Shown here piece by piece: positions 9,655 through 17,070 of a DNA stretch of 64,000 nt. Location: the NCBI RefSeq assembly GCF_014698235.1, contig NZ_JACJSP010000021.1, positions 20,934-84,933 on the forward strand, read 5' to 3'. The DNA is from Limnothrix sp. FACHB-406. Lineage in GTDB: Bacteria; Cyanobacteriota; Cyanobacteriia; CACIAM-69d. The notes beneath the pieces are model-generated. The model was not told the origin of the DNA. It did no database searches and saw nothing but the letters and a program-made list of their open reading frames with translations. Position 1 is the stretch's first letter; each line of letters begins with the position of its first letter. The position numbers were made by a program, and so were the translations under genes.

Positions 9655-10152
9655 CTAGGGATGGGGTTCAATGGGTTCGTCGCCGCCAACCCCGATCGCC
9701 GTGTCCTGAATCGTCGCGCCTGTGAGGGTTAAGTCCAGCATCGACGCGCCGGTCACGTCCACGTCATTGAGGGTGGCGGCTGTGAGGTTTACCCGATCGA
9801 GCCTCGCTTGGGTCAGGATGGCATTGGTTAAGAATGTGCCGGTTAAATTAGCGTCCGTTAGGTCAGCACCGGTCAGATCGGCCCCTTCCAAGTTAGCGTT
9901 GGTTAAATCAGCCCCCCGCAAATTGGCATGGCGCAAGTCAGCCCCAATCAGGTGTGCTCCTTGCAGGTTTTGCCCCGCCAAGTTGGTCGCCGCTAAATTA
10001 CAACCACCACAGAGGCCCGTTGCCAAAAGTTCTTTGAGGTCAGTGGGAGCCGTGGTTGCAGCGGGCTCCGCCGCCGCCCGCGAACCTACCGCACCGAGGA
10101 GCGCCGCTGCCAAGACGACACCACTAAGCCAACGCAGATGCCGATCGGTCAT
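9655..10152 (-). CDS. Exported pentapeptide-repeat protein
   Basis: This 165-residue protein has a signal peptide (LSGVVLAAALLGAVGSRAAA). About fourteen tandem pentapeptide units of the A(D/N)LxX type follow (for example GADLRHANLRGADLTNANLE), predicting a right-handed quadrilateral beta-helix. The start at 10152 is preferred because AGGAGG lies five bases upstream; the frame is open to 10206 but without support. It probably resides in the thylakoid lumen or periplasm, where cyanobacteria carry many such proteins of unknown role. Two cysteines (CGGC, just before the repeats) could form a disulfide or bind metal. It is followed closely by the SIMPL gene. Confidence 0.88.
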   Translation of the reverse strand: MTDRHLRWLSGVVLAAALLGAVGSRAAAEPAATTAPTDLKELLATGLCGGCNLAATNLAGQNLQGAHLIGADLRHANLRGADLTNANLEGADLTGADLTDANLTGTFLTNAILTQARLDRVNLTAATLNDVDVTGASMLDLTLTGATIQDTAIGVGGDEPIEPHP

Positions 10153-10335
10153 CACTCCTCCTGCTTGCCCCGTGGAAGGGTTCTGGCAATGGTGAGCCGG
10201 GGGCAAGAACCTTTACTCTGAGCCTAGCGCGATCGCCCTGATCCCTCCGTGATCGGAGACGAATCTTAGGATTTAGCCATCGATAGCAATCTGCGAATTT
10301 GGCAAACTGAATTTGGCAAACTTCAAGACGCTCGT

Positions 10336-11754
10336 TTAGGTTTCCGTCGCGGTAGGCGTTGGGGATGAGGCGATCGGGACAGTGGCTTGCAATTGCGCGA
10401 TCGCCTCCAGCATTTCCCGCTCAAAGGCCACCTGGGCCCGATTGGTGCGACCACCCACATAGAGCGATCGACCCTCTTGCAACAGCCAAATTTGTGAGTG
10501 AGAAAAATAGCTCATCACCACGCCCACCATCAGCAATCCAAAGCCCAAATAGACGATCGGGATGCTGGGATCCGCCTTGATCTGTAGCCCCGTGCTGCCA
10601 ATCAAATCATCCACGGCCAAGGTGAGGGTGCGATCGCCCAGGGTAATTGGGGTCGATCGGCCCACCCGCGTGGTGGCGATCGGGCGGCCCGTCGCGTCAT
10701 AGATCAGCACTGCCCCTTGCAAATCTCGCGCCAGCAGCGAAACCCCCTCGCTCAAGTCCGGTTTGGTGGGAACCCAAGTGCCCCAAATCCGGCCCGCGCC
10801 CGGCAGATTCAGCTTGCCCATGGGTAGCTGAATTGATGGACTGTTGTTGATGCGCACCTTCACCGCTGCGATGCCCCAGTCGGTTTGGTACATGGTCACC
10901 CCTCGGTAGCGCAGGGGTTGATTCACAAAAATAGTTTGTCGATCGCGCTCTTGACCCGCTTGATCCAACACCGACAAATCTGAATAGAACTGGTCGATGT
11001 TGCCGTCCGGTAAATATTCAATCCAGAAGCGGTTGACCTTCACAGACCAATCTCGGGGCACATTCCCCGCCGCCAAAGGGCCGCCGTCAATAATATTGGT
11101 GACCTGAAACGTTTGGCCGCTGGGAATCATTTCTTGGGCAATGAAACCAGTGAGCGCACCAATAATGCCGCCCAACAACACAATCAACATCCCCGCATGG
11201 ACAATAATCGGCCCAATGCGGCCCACAATCCCCTTGCGTGCATACAAGCTGCTGCCTTCCGCAAAAACTCGGTAACCTTTGGCTTGCAAGAGAGGAGTGG
11301 CCGGGGCGATCGCGCTGCTGGCTTCCCCCAAGTCCAACCGGGCACTGAGGGCCAATTTCTCAAACTGTCTGGGGGTCCGGTAATAACTCCAATGTTGGGC
11401 AGCTTTTAGGGCTGGCCATTGGCGCAGGGCGGTGCAGGCGGCCAAGCTCGTGCCAAACAACACCAGCAGCCCCAAGTACCACCAGGTGCGATAGACGGTG
11501 TTCAGCCCCAAGGCCAGCAGCACTTTCCAGCTCAGGAAGCCAAACAGGGCCGGATCCTCTGGATAGTTTGCTTGATAGAACTCCAAGCCCTGGCCCTGCT
11601 CAATGACCGTGCCAGTGATGCTGGCCACCGCAATCACCAATAACAGGACGATCGCTAACCGCAGGTCAGCAATGATGCGCACCCCTGCGCGCCACCAGCT
11701 CCGCCCGATCGCCCCATTCAGGGGAGTTTGCTGCAATCCGTCATTTGCATCCAT
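10336..11754 (-). CDS. ccs1: Cytochrome c biogenesis protein Ccs1 (ResB)
   Basis: This is the System II cytochrome c maturation factor that works with CcsA to deliver haem and ligate apocytochromes on the luminal side of the thylakoid. The 472-residue protein has three N-terminal membrane segments (around residues 32-52, 85-105 and 185-205), a large soluble luminal domain with ResB-type motifs ([22 protein letters not shown]), and one more membrane segment near residue 405 ([22 protein letters not shown]). This is the Ccs1 topology. ccdA lies 160 bases upstream on the same strand, so both steps of System II thiol and haem handling are grouped here. Confidence 0.95.
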   Translation of the reverse strand: MDANDGLQQTPLNGAIGRSWWRAGVRIIADLRLAIVLLLVIAVASITGTVIEQGQGLEFYQANYPEDPALFGFLSWKVLLALGLNTVYRTWWYLGLLVLFGTSLAACTALRQWPALKAAQHWSYYRTPRQFEKLALSARLDLGEASSAIAPATPLLQAKGYRVFAEGSSLYARKGIVGRIGPIIVHAGMLIVLLGGIIGALTGFIAQEMIPSGQTFQVTNIIDGGPLAAGNVPRDWSVKVNRFWIEYLPDGNIDQFYSDLSVLDQAGQERDRQTIFVNQPLRYRGVTMYQTDWGIAAVKVRINNSPSIQLPMGKLNLPGAGRIWGTWVPTKPDLSEGVSLLARDLQGAVLIYDATGRPIATTRVGRSTPITLGDRTLTLAVDDLIGSTGLQIKADPSIPIVYLGFGLLMVGVVMSYFSHSQIWLLQEGRSLYVGGRTNRAQVAFEREMLEAIAQLQATVPIASSPTPTATET

Positions 11755-11914
11755 GGTTTTTGCCCTGACCTCAGTACTTTGGTCTTCCCTTAATTCGCCC
11801 TAGTGTGCCGATCCTGATGATTAGCGCATGATTAGCGCTGTGTTTTTGACCCTAATTCCCTAGCGTCTCATGGGGCTGGCAATCCGTTGACTGGCAATCC
11901 GTTGGCTATTCACC

Positions 11915-12676
11915 CTAGCCGATCGGTAACCGACTGAGCAGCGAAAATACGCCGAATCCCACCAATAACGCGCCACTGGTGGGCACAATCCAGCCCGATC
12001 GACTCCGCAGCGCCAACAAACTCTTCAAAGAGGCGGCAAACGTGCCCACTAACACCAACGGCGACACATAGCCGATCGCATAGGCCAACAACAGACCCCC
12101 ACCCGCGATCGGGTCGCGAGTGGCCGAAACCCATGCTAACAGTGCCGCTAAAACAGGCGTGCTGCAAGGGGAAGCCGCCAGCCCAAACGTTAGCCCCACC
12201 AAATAGGATCGCAGCGATCGGGGAACCCCCGTCGGCACAGGAATCAATTGTCCCAGGGATGGAAACTGAAAGGGCAACACCTCCAGCAGATTCAGCCCCA
12301 TCACGATCGCCACCCCGCTCACCAGCAACGGCAAGCCCCAACCCACCTGGCCATAAACCCGACCAAACCAGGCCGCCGCCACCCCCATCACCGCCAAGGT
12401 GGTGGCTAAGCCCAGGGCAAACCAGAGGGATTGCACCGCCGCCGCCCAGCGCGATCGCCCATCGGCAGGTTCCGACTCGCCTGAGGTGTCATACCCCCCG
12501 AGATAGCCCACCGCGATCGGCAACATCGACAACATACAGGGGGTCAGGCTGGTGAGCAGACCCGCCCCAAACGTTACCAGCGCACTCCCCAAACTGGGAT
12601 GAGCCAACTGTGCTTCCACCAACGCTGTCGCCCACTGTGCCAGGTGATATAAACCCGTTTGTACTGATTCCCACAC
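11915..12676 (-). CDS. ccdA: Thiol:disulfide transporter CcdA
   Basis: This is a polytopic membrane protein that carries reducing equivalents across the thylakoid or plasma membrane for apocytochrome c maturation. The 253-residue chain has about six membrane helices and the paired conserved cysteines in LTSLTPCMLSMLP and AASPCSTPVLAALL, which mark the DsbD/CcdA family. The start is a GTG at 12676 because no ATG precedes the first membrane segment. It is followed by ccs1 and preceded by a small membrane protein gene, all on one strand. Short 13-base duplications (TGGCCCAATGGCA) lie just upstream at 12717-12743. Confidence 0.93.
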   Translation of the reverse strand: MWESVQTGLYHLAQWATALVEAQLAHPSLGSALVTFGAGLLTSLTPCMLSMLPIAVGYLGGYDTSGESEPADGRSRWAAAVQSLWFALGLATTLAVMGVAAAWFGRVYGQVGWGLPLLVSGVAIVMGLNLLEVLPFQFPSLGQLIPVPTGVPRSLRSYLVGLTFGLAASPCSTPVLAALLAWVSATRDPIAGGGLLLAYAIGYVSPLVLVGTFAASLKSLLALRSRSGWIVPTSGALLVGFGVFSLLSRLPIG

Positions 12677-12839
12677 CTGCGATCGCCCTACTTGTTCAGG
12701 AACTGGCTGGTTTGCCCTGGCCCAATGGCATGGCCCAATGGCATAGCCCTATGGCCTACAGGATTAATTTTAGGGGGTGGATGGAAATTGCCGATCGCCC
12801 CAGTTGCCCACCGCTCGGGTTAATCAACGGCGCTGCTCA

Positions 12840-13283
12840 CTAGTCCAGCAACCAATCTATCAATCCCACCGGTTCCCAAATCAACACCACCCAACTCAGC
12901 AGATACAGCCCGATCGGCAACAACCGGTAGCCCACCGCCCCTCTGGACTCTGTTTTGGCCCAGTAGCGCCAATGGGCAAAAATCGCCACTGCCGTCAGCA
13001 CAAACCAAGGAATCAGGCTCAGAACGGTAAACCCCAGGGCCAAGCTTGCCGCCTGCAACCAAGCTTGATAAGCCGCGTCGTTGTGACCGAACAGGTAAGG
13101 GTCATTGATCCAAGGCTGTGGCACTTTTCCTAAAATTCGGGTGGCTTGGAGGCAAGCCCCCGCTCCGGTGATCAGTAAGCTGATTGGGGCGATCGCCAAA
13201 ATCCAGTGAGCCACCGTCATGCCCCGCCGTGCGATCGGGTGCATCATCACGGGCCGCAAATTCAGCCGAGGAAAGGATCGCAT
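12840..13283 (-). CDS. Conserved small membrane protein, unknown function
   Basis: I do not recognise a named family for this 147-residue protein. It has three clear hydrophobic segments (about residues 24-47, 80-105 and 118-140), with a soluble loop holding LGKVPQPWINDPYLFGHNDA between the first two. The N-terminus is basic. It precedes ccdA and ccs1 on the same strand, so a role near cytochrome c assembly or the thylakoid membrane is possible but only inferred from position. Codon use matches its neighbours, which supports a real gene. Confidence 0.65.
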   Translation of the reverse strand: MRSFPRLNLRPVMMHPIARRGMTVAHWILAIAPISLLITGAGACLQATRILGKVPQPWINDPYLFGHNDAAYQAWLQAASLALGFTVLSLIPWFVLTAVAIFAHWRYWAKTESRGAVGYRLLPIGLYLLSWVVLIWEPVGLIDWLLD

Positions 13284-13287
13284 CCAC

Positions 13288-13485
13288 TAAGACCCAAAAA
13301 ACAAGTAATCAACTAATCAACAGCAACCAATGGCAATGAACCCAAAAACCAAATAGCACCCAATCGCAAAAATCAGTAATCAATCAATAACAATTAACCA
13401 ATAACAATCAAAAAAACCAGGCAATACCAACCAATAAACAGCAATCAACCAACAACAATCAACCAACAACAATCAACCAACAAAA
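13288..13485. repeat. A+C-rich low-complexity tract with tandem repeats
   Basis: Nearly 200 bases are almost free of G and poor in T on the plus strand. At the end the 14-base unit CAATCAACCAACAA occurs three times without change (13442-13483). Earlier parts look like degenerate versions (CAATCAATAACAATTAACC and similar). No coding frame is credible. It lies downstream of ycf35 and upstream of the small membrane protein gene. Confidence 0.8.
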
Positions 13486-13487
13486 TA

Positions 13488-13512
13488 GGCTGGCCGGGTA
13501 ACCCGACCAGCC
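13488..13512 (-). terminator. Likely terminator of ycf35
   Basis: GGCTGG-C-CGGG and CCCG-A-CCAGCC pair around a TAA loop with one mismatch. Read on the minus strand it lies about 34 bases after the ycf35 stop and is followed by TATTTTGTTGG. That is a moderate U tract. Confidence 0.55.
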
Positions 13513-13545
13513 AGCAAGCTTAGGAACGCGCAGACAAAGCGGTTG

Positions 13546-13896
13546 CTACTGAACCACCAATTTCACATTGGCATTTTGCAGCCCAGGACGCTTCACCTCC
13601 GCCAGCGTCTTATTCACCGCATATTTTTGGTTGATCGAATTGATCAGCTCCGTTTGGTTGTGCTTCTTCGCCACACCCCACAGATCCGCAATCAGATCGT
13701 AGGAGCCGTCAGCATTGCGCGACCAGCCCAGGTCATATTCCCCTTCCAGGATCGCAACCAGATCAGCGCGAACCCGCTGGCCGTTATAGCCACGCACATC
13801 GGCGCTGGTTTTGGTCTGAATGCCCAGGTCGCACAGGGATTGGCGCAGGATTTCCACATCAGTAATCTTGGTGCGCAGGGTGCTGAAGTGAGACAT
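13546..13896 (-). CDS. ycf35: Ycf35 family protein (DUF1257)
   Basis: This is a 116-residue soluble protein of the DUF1257/Ycf35 family, found in cyanobacteria and algal plastids. It begins MSHFSTLRTKITDVEILRQS and contains the family's LCDLG and DLIADLWGV segments. Its molecular function is unknown. The start is well supported by AGGAGG ten bases upstream of the ATG. The AAA ATPase gene ycf46, also plastid-conserved, lies 187 bases upstream on the same strand, so the two may be transcribed together. A hairpin and the A+C-rich tract follow. Confidence 0.93.
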   Translation of the reverse strand: MSHFSTLRTKITDVEILRQSLCDLGIQTKTSADVRGYNGQRVRADLVAILEGEYDLGWSRNADGSYDLIADLWGVAKKHNQTELINSINQKYAVNKTLAEVKRPGLQNANVKLVVQ

Positions 13897-14051
13897 GAGG
13901 GTTTCCTCCTGTGGATGGAAATTGCGTGAACGACAACAACTAGGGGTTCAATGGCAAGCACGAAGTTGGGAGGCTTCGATGCTTGGTTTCAATGCGCTAG
14001 CCAACCGGGATTCCAGATGCTGAACGGGTTGGAACTGGGGGGCTAGCCCTC

Positions 14052-14071
14052 CTCCCGTTGGGAGACGGGAG
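14052..14071 (-). other. Hairpin between ycf46 and ycf35
   Basis: CTCCCGT (14052-14058) pairs perfectly with ACGGGAG (14065-14071) just after the ycf46 stop. No U tract follows on the minus strand. It could be a processing or stability element in a ycf46-ycf35 message rather than a terminator. Confidence 0.35.
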
Positions 14072-14083
14072 AAAGCTTGGGGG

Positions 14084-15595
14084 TCACCACTCCTGGCGGA
14101 TGTAGTCCGCGACAGCAGCGGCGGCAGGACGGGCACGCTGGCGGGCCCAGTCGCGCAATGCCGTTACCTGCTCGGTCATGGTTCTCGACAGCGGCAGGGT
14201 TGCCTTGATCGCTGCGATGATGTCGAGTTGGGTAAACTCGCGATCTTGGGCAAAGGCTTCGTACATGGCCGCGAAGATGGCCTGTTCGATTTCTGCGCCG
14301 GAGAAACCATCGGAAACTTTGGCAAGTTGATCCAAATCAAAGCGGGAGATTTCAGAACGCCGCTTTTCGAGGTGGATTTGGAAGATTTCGCTCCGTTCGT
14401 CCTGGGTGGGCAAATCGACGAAGAAGATTTCGTCAAACCGGCCTTTGCGCAGGAACTCGCCGGGGAGCCGATCGACCCGGTTGGCCGTCGCCATCACAAA
14501 CACCGGGGAAGTTTTTTCCTGCATCCAGGTCAGAAAGGAGCCAAAGATGCGGCTGGAAGTTCCTCCATCGGAGTCGGCGGAACCGGCGGAACCGGCGAAG
14601 GCCTTGTCCAGTTCATCAATGAACAGGATGACGGGGGAAATCGACTCGGCGGTTTTGAGCACCATCCGCAGGTTCTTTTCCGATCGCCCCACGGTGGAGC
14701 CGTCGTAGATGCGCCCCATATCCAAGCGCAGCAGGGGCAAACCCCACAGCCGGGAGGTGGTTTTGGCAATTAGAGACTTACCGCAACCGGGCACACCCAA
14801 AATCAGCATTCCCTTCGGTTGGGGTAAGCCGTATTCGCGGGCCCGCTCGGTGAAGGCATTGGAGCGCTGGGTCAGCCACCGTTTCAGCTCTTCGAGACCA
14901 CCGACCGATTCGATCGTCTCGTCTTCGTCCATGTATTCCAAAATGCCGTTGCGACGAATCAACTGCTGCTTTTCGGACAGGACGATTTCGACTTCCGATT
15001 CGGTGAGCTTGCCGGTGCTCACATGGGCTTTGCGGTAGACCTTTTCGGCTTCGTCACGGGTGAGACCGAGGGCTGCTTTGAGCAGTTTCTCACGGGCGAT
15101 CGGGCTGAGAGGGCGCGATCGGGTCTCTTCGAGTTGTTCACCCAACACCTGATCGAGTTCGTTCAGGGTGGGCAGGGGGAAATCCAACACCACGACTTCT
15201 TTTTCAAGCTCGATCGGGATTTCTTGAACCGGCGACATCAACACGATCGTTTTTTGCATCCCCTTAAACTGGGCGATCGCGTCTCGCAGCCAGCGCTTCA
15301 CCCCTGGTGAGTCGATGTAGGGATGGAAGTCTTTGAGGATATAGATTCCGGGGTCGCGTTGGCGCACAATCCACTCGATCGCGGCTTCCGGCGAAACGGT
15401 GTTGTGTTGCGTCACCGTGCGGGGTTGGCCATATTCCACCACCCCATGGGTCACCGTCCAAACAAACAGACGGCGGGGTTGCGTTTTGGATTGGGCAAGG
15501 CGGGCGATCGCCTGTTCAGCGCGTTCCTCTTCATAGGTTAGGAGGTAAACCAGCGGATATTGCGCTCTGACCAGGACGCTTAGTTGCTCTTGCAT
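14084..15595 (-). CDS. ycf46: Ycf46-type AAA ATPase
   Basis: This 503-residue AAA ATPase is conserved in cyanobacteria and red-lineage plastids. The N-terminal 220 residues are a family-specific domain (VLVRAQYPLVYLLTYEEERA). The AAA module has Walker A GVPGCGKS (about residue 268), Walker B ILFIDELDKA (about 325), a sensor-1-like ATANR and the FLRKGRFDE arginine-finger segment. A short Ser/Gly/Asp-rich stretch (AGSAGSADSDGG) follows Walker B. The function is not firmly established; roles in photosynthesis regulation and CO2 use have been suggested for cyanobacterial homologues. It is flanked by ycf35 and a ribbon-helix-helix gene on the same strand. Confidence 0.93.
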   Translation of the reverse strand: MQEQLSVLVRAQYPLVYLLTYEEERAEQAIARLAQSKTQPRRLFVWTVTHGVVEYGQPRTVTQHNTVSPEAAIEWIVRQRDPGIYILKDFHPYIDSPGVKRWLRDAIAQFKGMQKTIVLMSPVQEIPIELEKEVVVLDFPLPTLNELDQVLGEQLEETRSRPLSPIAREKLLKAALGLTRDEAEKVYRKAHVSTGKLTESEVEIVLSEKQQLIRRNGILEYMDEDETIESVGGLEELKRWLTQRSNAFTERAREYGLPQPKGMLILGVPGCGKSLIAKTTSRLWGLPLLRLDMGRIYDGSTVGRSEKNLRMVLKTAESISPVILFIDELDKAFAGSAGSADSDGGTSSRIFGSFLTWMQEKTSPVFVMATANRVDRLPGEFLRKGRFDEIFFVDLPTQDERSEIFQIHLEKRRSEISRFDLDQLAKVSDGFSGAEIEQAIFAAMYEAFAQDREFTQLDIIAAIKATLPLSRTMTEQVTALRDWARQRARPAAAAVADYIRQEW

Positions 15596-15773
15596 AACCC
15601 TCGACCCATTCCGCTTGAGTTGGACATGCGATGGACTAGCTCAGAGATTGGAAATTGCTCTCCATCTAGCCCAACGTGATTAGCCAAAGTGATTAGTAAG
15701 TATCTAGCGAGTCCTGAGCGAAATCCTTAAGGGGCTAACCCGCAACCGGAACTGAAGCCATTTGGCAGTTGCT

Positions 15774-16172
15774 TCAGCAAGGTACAAGGCTTTCGCTGTT
15801 GGAATCGTCCGTGTCGCTACTGGGAGCTTCCTCCTCAGCGGACTCTGGAGCACCAGCCCGAACCGTCAGGGCCCGTTCGATCGACAGCGTATCTTCGGCA
15901 AGAATGCCAGGCTGGCTTCCAAGACCAACCAATTCACCGTCACGCAGGACTGTGGAGGTTTGACAGACAGGGCAGCTGTAGACCCGGTGGGTACGCCCGT
16001 AGGGTTCGCTGTGCTCGTCAATTACCTCAGGGTGTTCGAGGTAAAAAGCCACGGCCCTTTCGACAATTGCGGACATGGGTTCCGACTCAACTGCCGCCCG
16101 GATTTTGAGTTGACGATGCAACTGTTGGGGGAAGTAGAGCGTGACTTTTTGCTTGTCCTGTTTGTCTTGCAT
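15774..16172 (-). CDS. Ribbon-helix-helix protein with CPxC motif
   Basis: This 132-residue protein has an N-terminal ribbon-helix-helix fold: a beta strand (KVTLYFPQQLHRQLKIRAA) followed by MSAIVERAVAFYLEHPE. That suggests dimeric DNA binding. The middle has a SCPVCQ pair that could bind metal with other ligands or act as a redox switch. The C-terminal 40 residues are acidic, Ser-rich and probably disordered, ending in another cysteine. No toxin gene is adjacent, so an antitoxin role is not supported. A 10-bp palindrome lies 17 bases upstream of the start codon, a plausible autoregulatory operator. It precedes ycf46 on the same strand. Confidence 0.75.
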   Translation of the reverse strand: MQDKQDKQKVTLYFPQQLHRQLKIRAAVESEPMSAIVERAVAFYLEHPEVIDEHSEPYGRTHRVYSCPVCQTSTVLRDGELVGLGSQPGILAEDTLSIERALTVRAGAPESAEEEAPSSDTDDSNSESLVPC

Positions 16173-16188
16173 ATAACTACAAATGAAT

Positions 16189-16198
16189 TACCCGGGTA
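16189..16198. promoter_or_regulatory. Palindrome upstream of the ribbon-helix-helix gene
   Basis: TACCCGGGTA is a perfect 10-bp palindrome located 17 bases before the minus-strand start codon. Ribbon-helix-helix dimers commonly bind short palindromes, so this may be a self-repression site. The link is inferred from position only. Confidence 0.35.
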
Positions 16199-16232
16199 TG
16201 AATGTTAAGGTATCGGGGCAACGCTAGTCTGT

Positions 16233-16262
16233 CAAGACAGAAAGCCGTCTTGCTGTCTTTTT
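16233..16262 (+). terminator. Orphan plus-strand terminator-like hairpin
   Basis: CAAGAC (16233-16238) pairs with GTCTTG (16247-16252) around an eight-base loop and is followed by CTGTCTTTTT. It reads towards the flavin reductase gene, yet no plus-strand gene lies upstream. It could be an attenuator in a leader or the end of an unannotated small RNA. Confidence 0.4.
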
Positions 16263-16491
16263 CGTAATCTTTCTTTACAAACAATCCAAGCCTTCATGGC
16301 TCAATTCACGGCGCTAAAACGGGTTAATCGGTGATTGGGCGGAACTTTGAGGGCGATCGGCTGCGATACACTCAGCAAGGGATTTGCAAACGGCGACGCG
16401 ATCGATCATTGACATCCGCAATTGGCATTCGTGATTGACATTCGTGGCCGTTAGTTGCCCCGCCTATTCACCCGATCGAGGAGTTCGCACC

Positions 16492-16980
16492 ATGCTCGAT
16501 GAACAAGCCAAAAAGACCATGCTCCGGAAAATTCCCCACGGCATCTATGTTTGTGGCGTGCGGGATGAGGCGGGCGAAGATGTGAACGCCTTTACGGCCA
16601 GTTGGGTCATGCAAGGCTCGTTTAAGCCGCCTTTGCTGGTGAACTGTGTGAATCGGGAATCTGGTTCCCACGCCATGATTGAAGCGAGCGGCGTGTTTGC
16701 GTTGACGGTGTTGGAAGCGGGCCAAAAGGATTTGGCGGCTCAATTTTTTAAGCCCCGTCGCCGGGTGGGCAACAAGTTTGAAGACATCGAGTTCTATTTG
16801 GGCGAAGCGACGGGCTGCCCAATTTTGCCCGACTCCCTGGGCTATGTGGAGTGCAAGGTGGTTGGCTCGATCGCCCATGGTGATCACACGGTTTTTGTGG
16901 GCGAAGTGATTGGCGCAGGCATCCATCGGGAAGGGGAAGCCCTCACCCTAGAAAGCACCGGCTGGAACTACGGCGGCTAG
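16492..16980 (+). CDS. Flavin reductase-like FMN-binding protein
   Basis: This 162-residue protein is a stand-alone flavin reductase-like domain, related to the C-terminal NAD(P)H:flavin reductase module of cyanobacterial flavodiiron proteins. Visible family features are IPHGIYVCGVRDEAG, NAFTASWVMQGSFKPPLL and the HGDHTVFVGEVIGAG strand near the C-terminus. It probably binds FMN and uses NAD(P)H; the electron acceptor is unknown. The start at 16492 is chosen because GAGGAG lies about nine bases upstream; a longer frame from 16435 is open but unsupported. recJ follows after 90 bases on the same strand. Confidence 0.88.
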   Translation: MLDEQAKKTMLRKIPHGIYVCGVRDEAGEDVNAFTASWVMQGSFKPPLLVNCVNRESGSHAMIEASGVFALTVLEAGQKDLAAQFFKPRRRVGNKFEDIEFYLGEATGCPILPDSLGYVECKVVGSIAHGDHTVFVGEVIGAGIHREGEALTLESTGWNYGG

Positions 16981-17070
16981 GTGTGGCTTGGTTAACTTCC
17001 TGGCTGAAATTGGCTGGCTTCGTCAGCTTGTTTCAGTTGGCCCGTTGTAGTTAACCCATGGATTTTGCCC

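Larger units (their letters stand above)
16173..16491. other. Divergent promoter region
   Basis: These 319 bases separate the ribbon-helix-helix gene (minus) from the flavin reductase gene (plus). They contain the TACCCGGGTA palindrome and a terminator-like hairpin reading in the plus direction, both listed separately. A GAGGAG ribosome site precedes the flavin reductase ATG. I see no other gene. Confidence 0.5.

Noticed and set aside
13442..13483. Possible CRISPR-like array
   Set aside because: The 14-base units are directly adjacent with no spacers, and no cas genes are present in the window.
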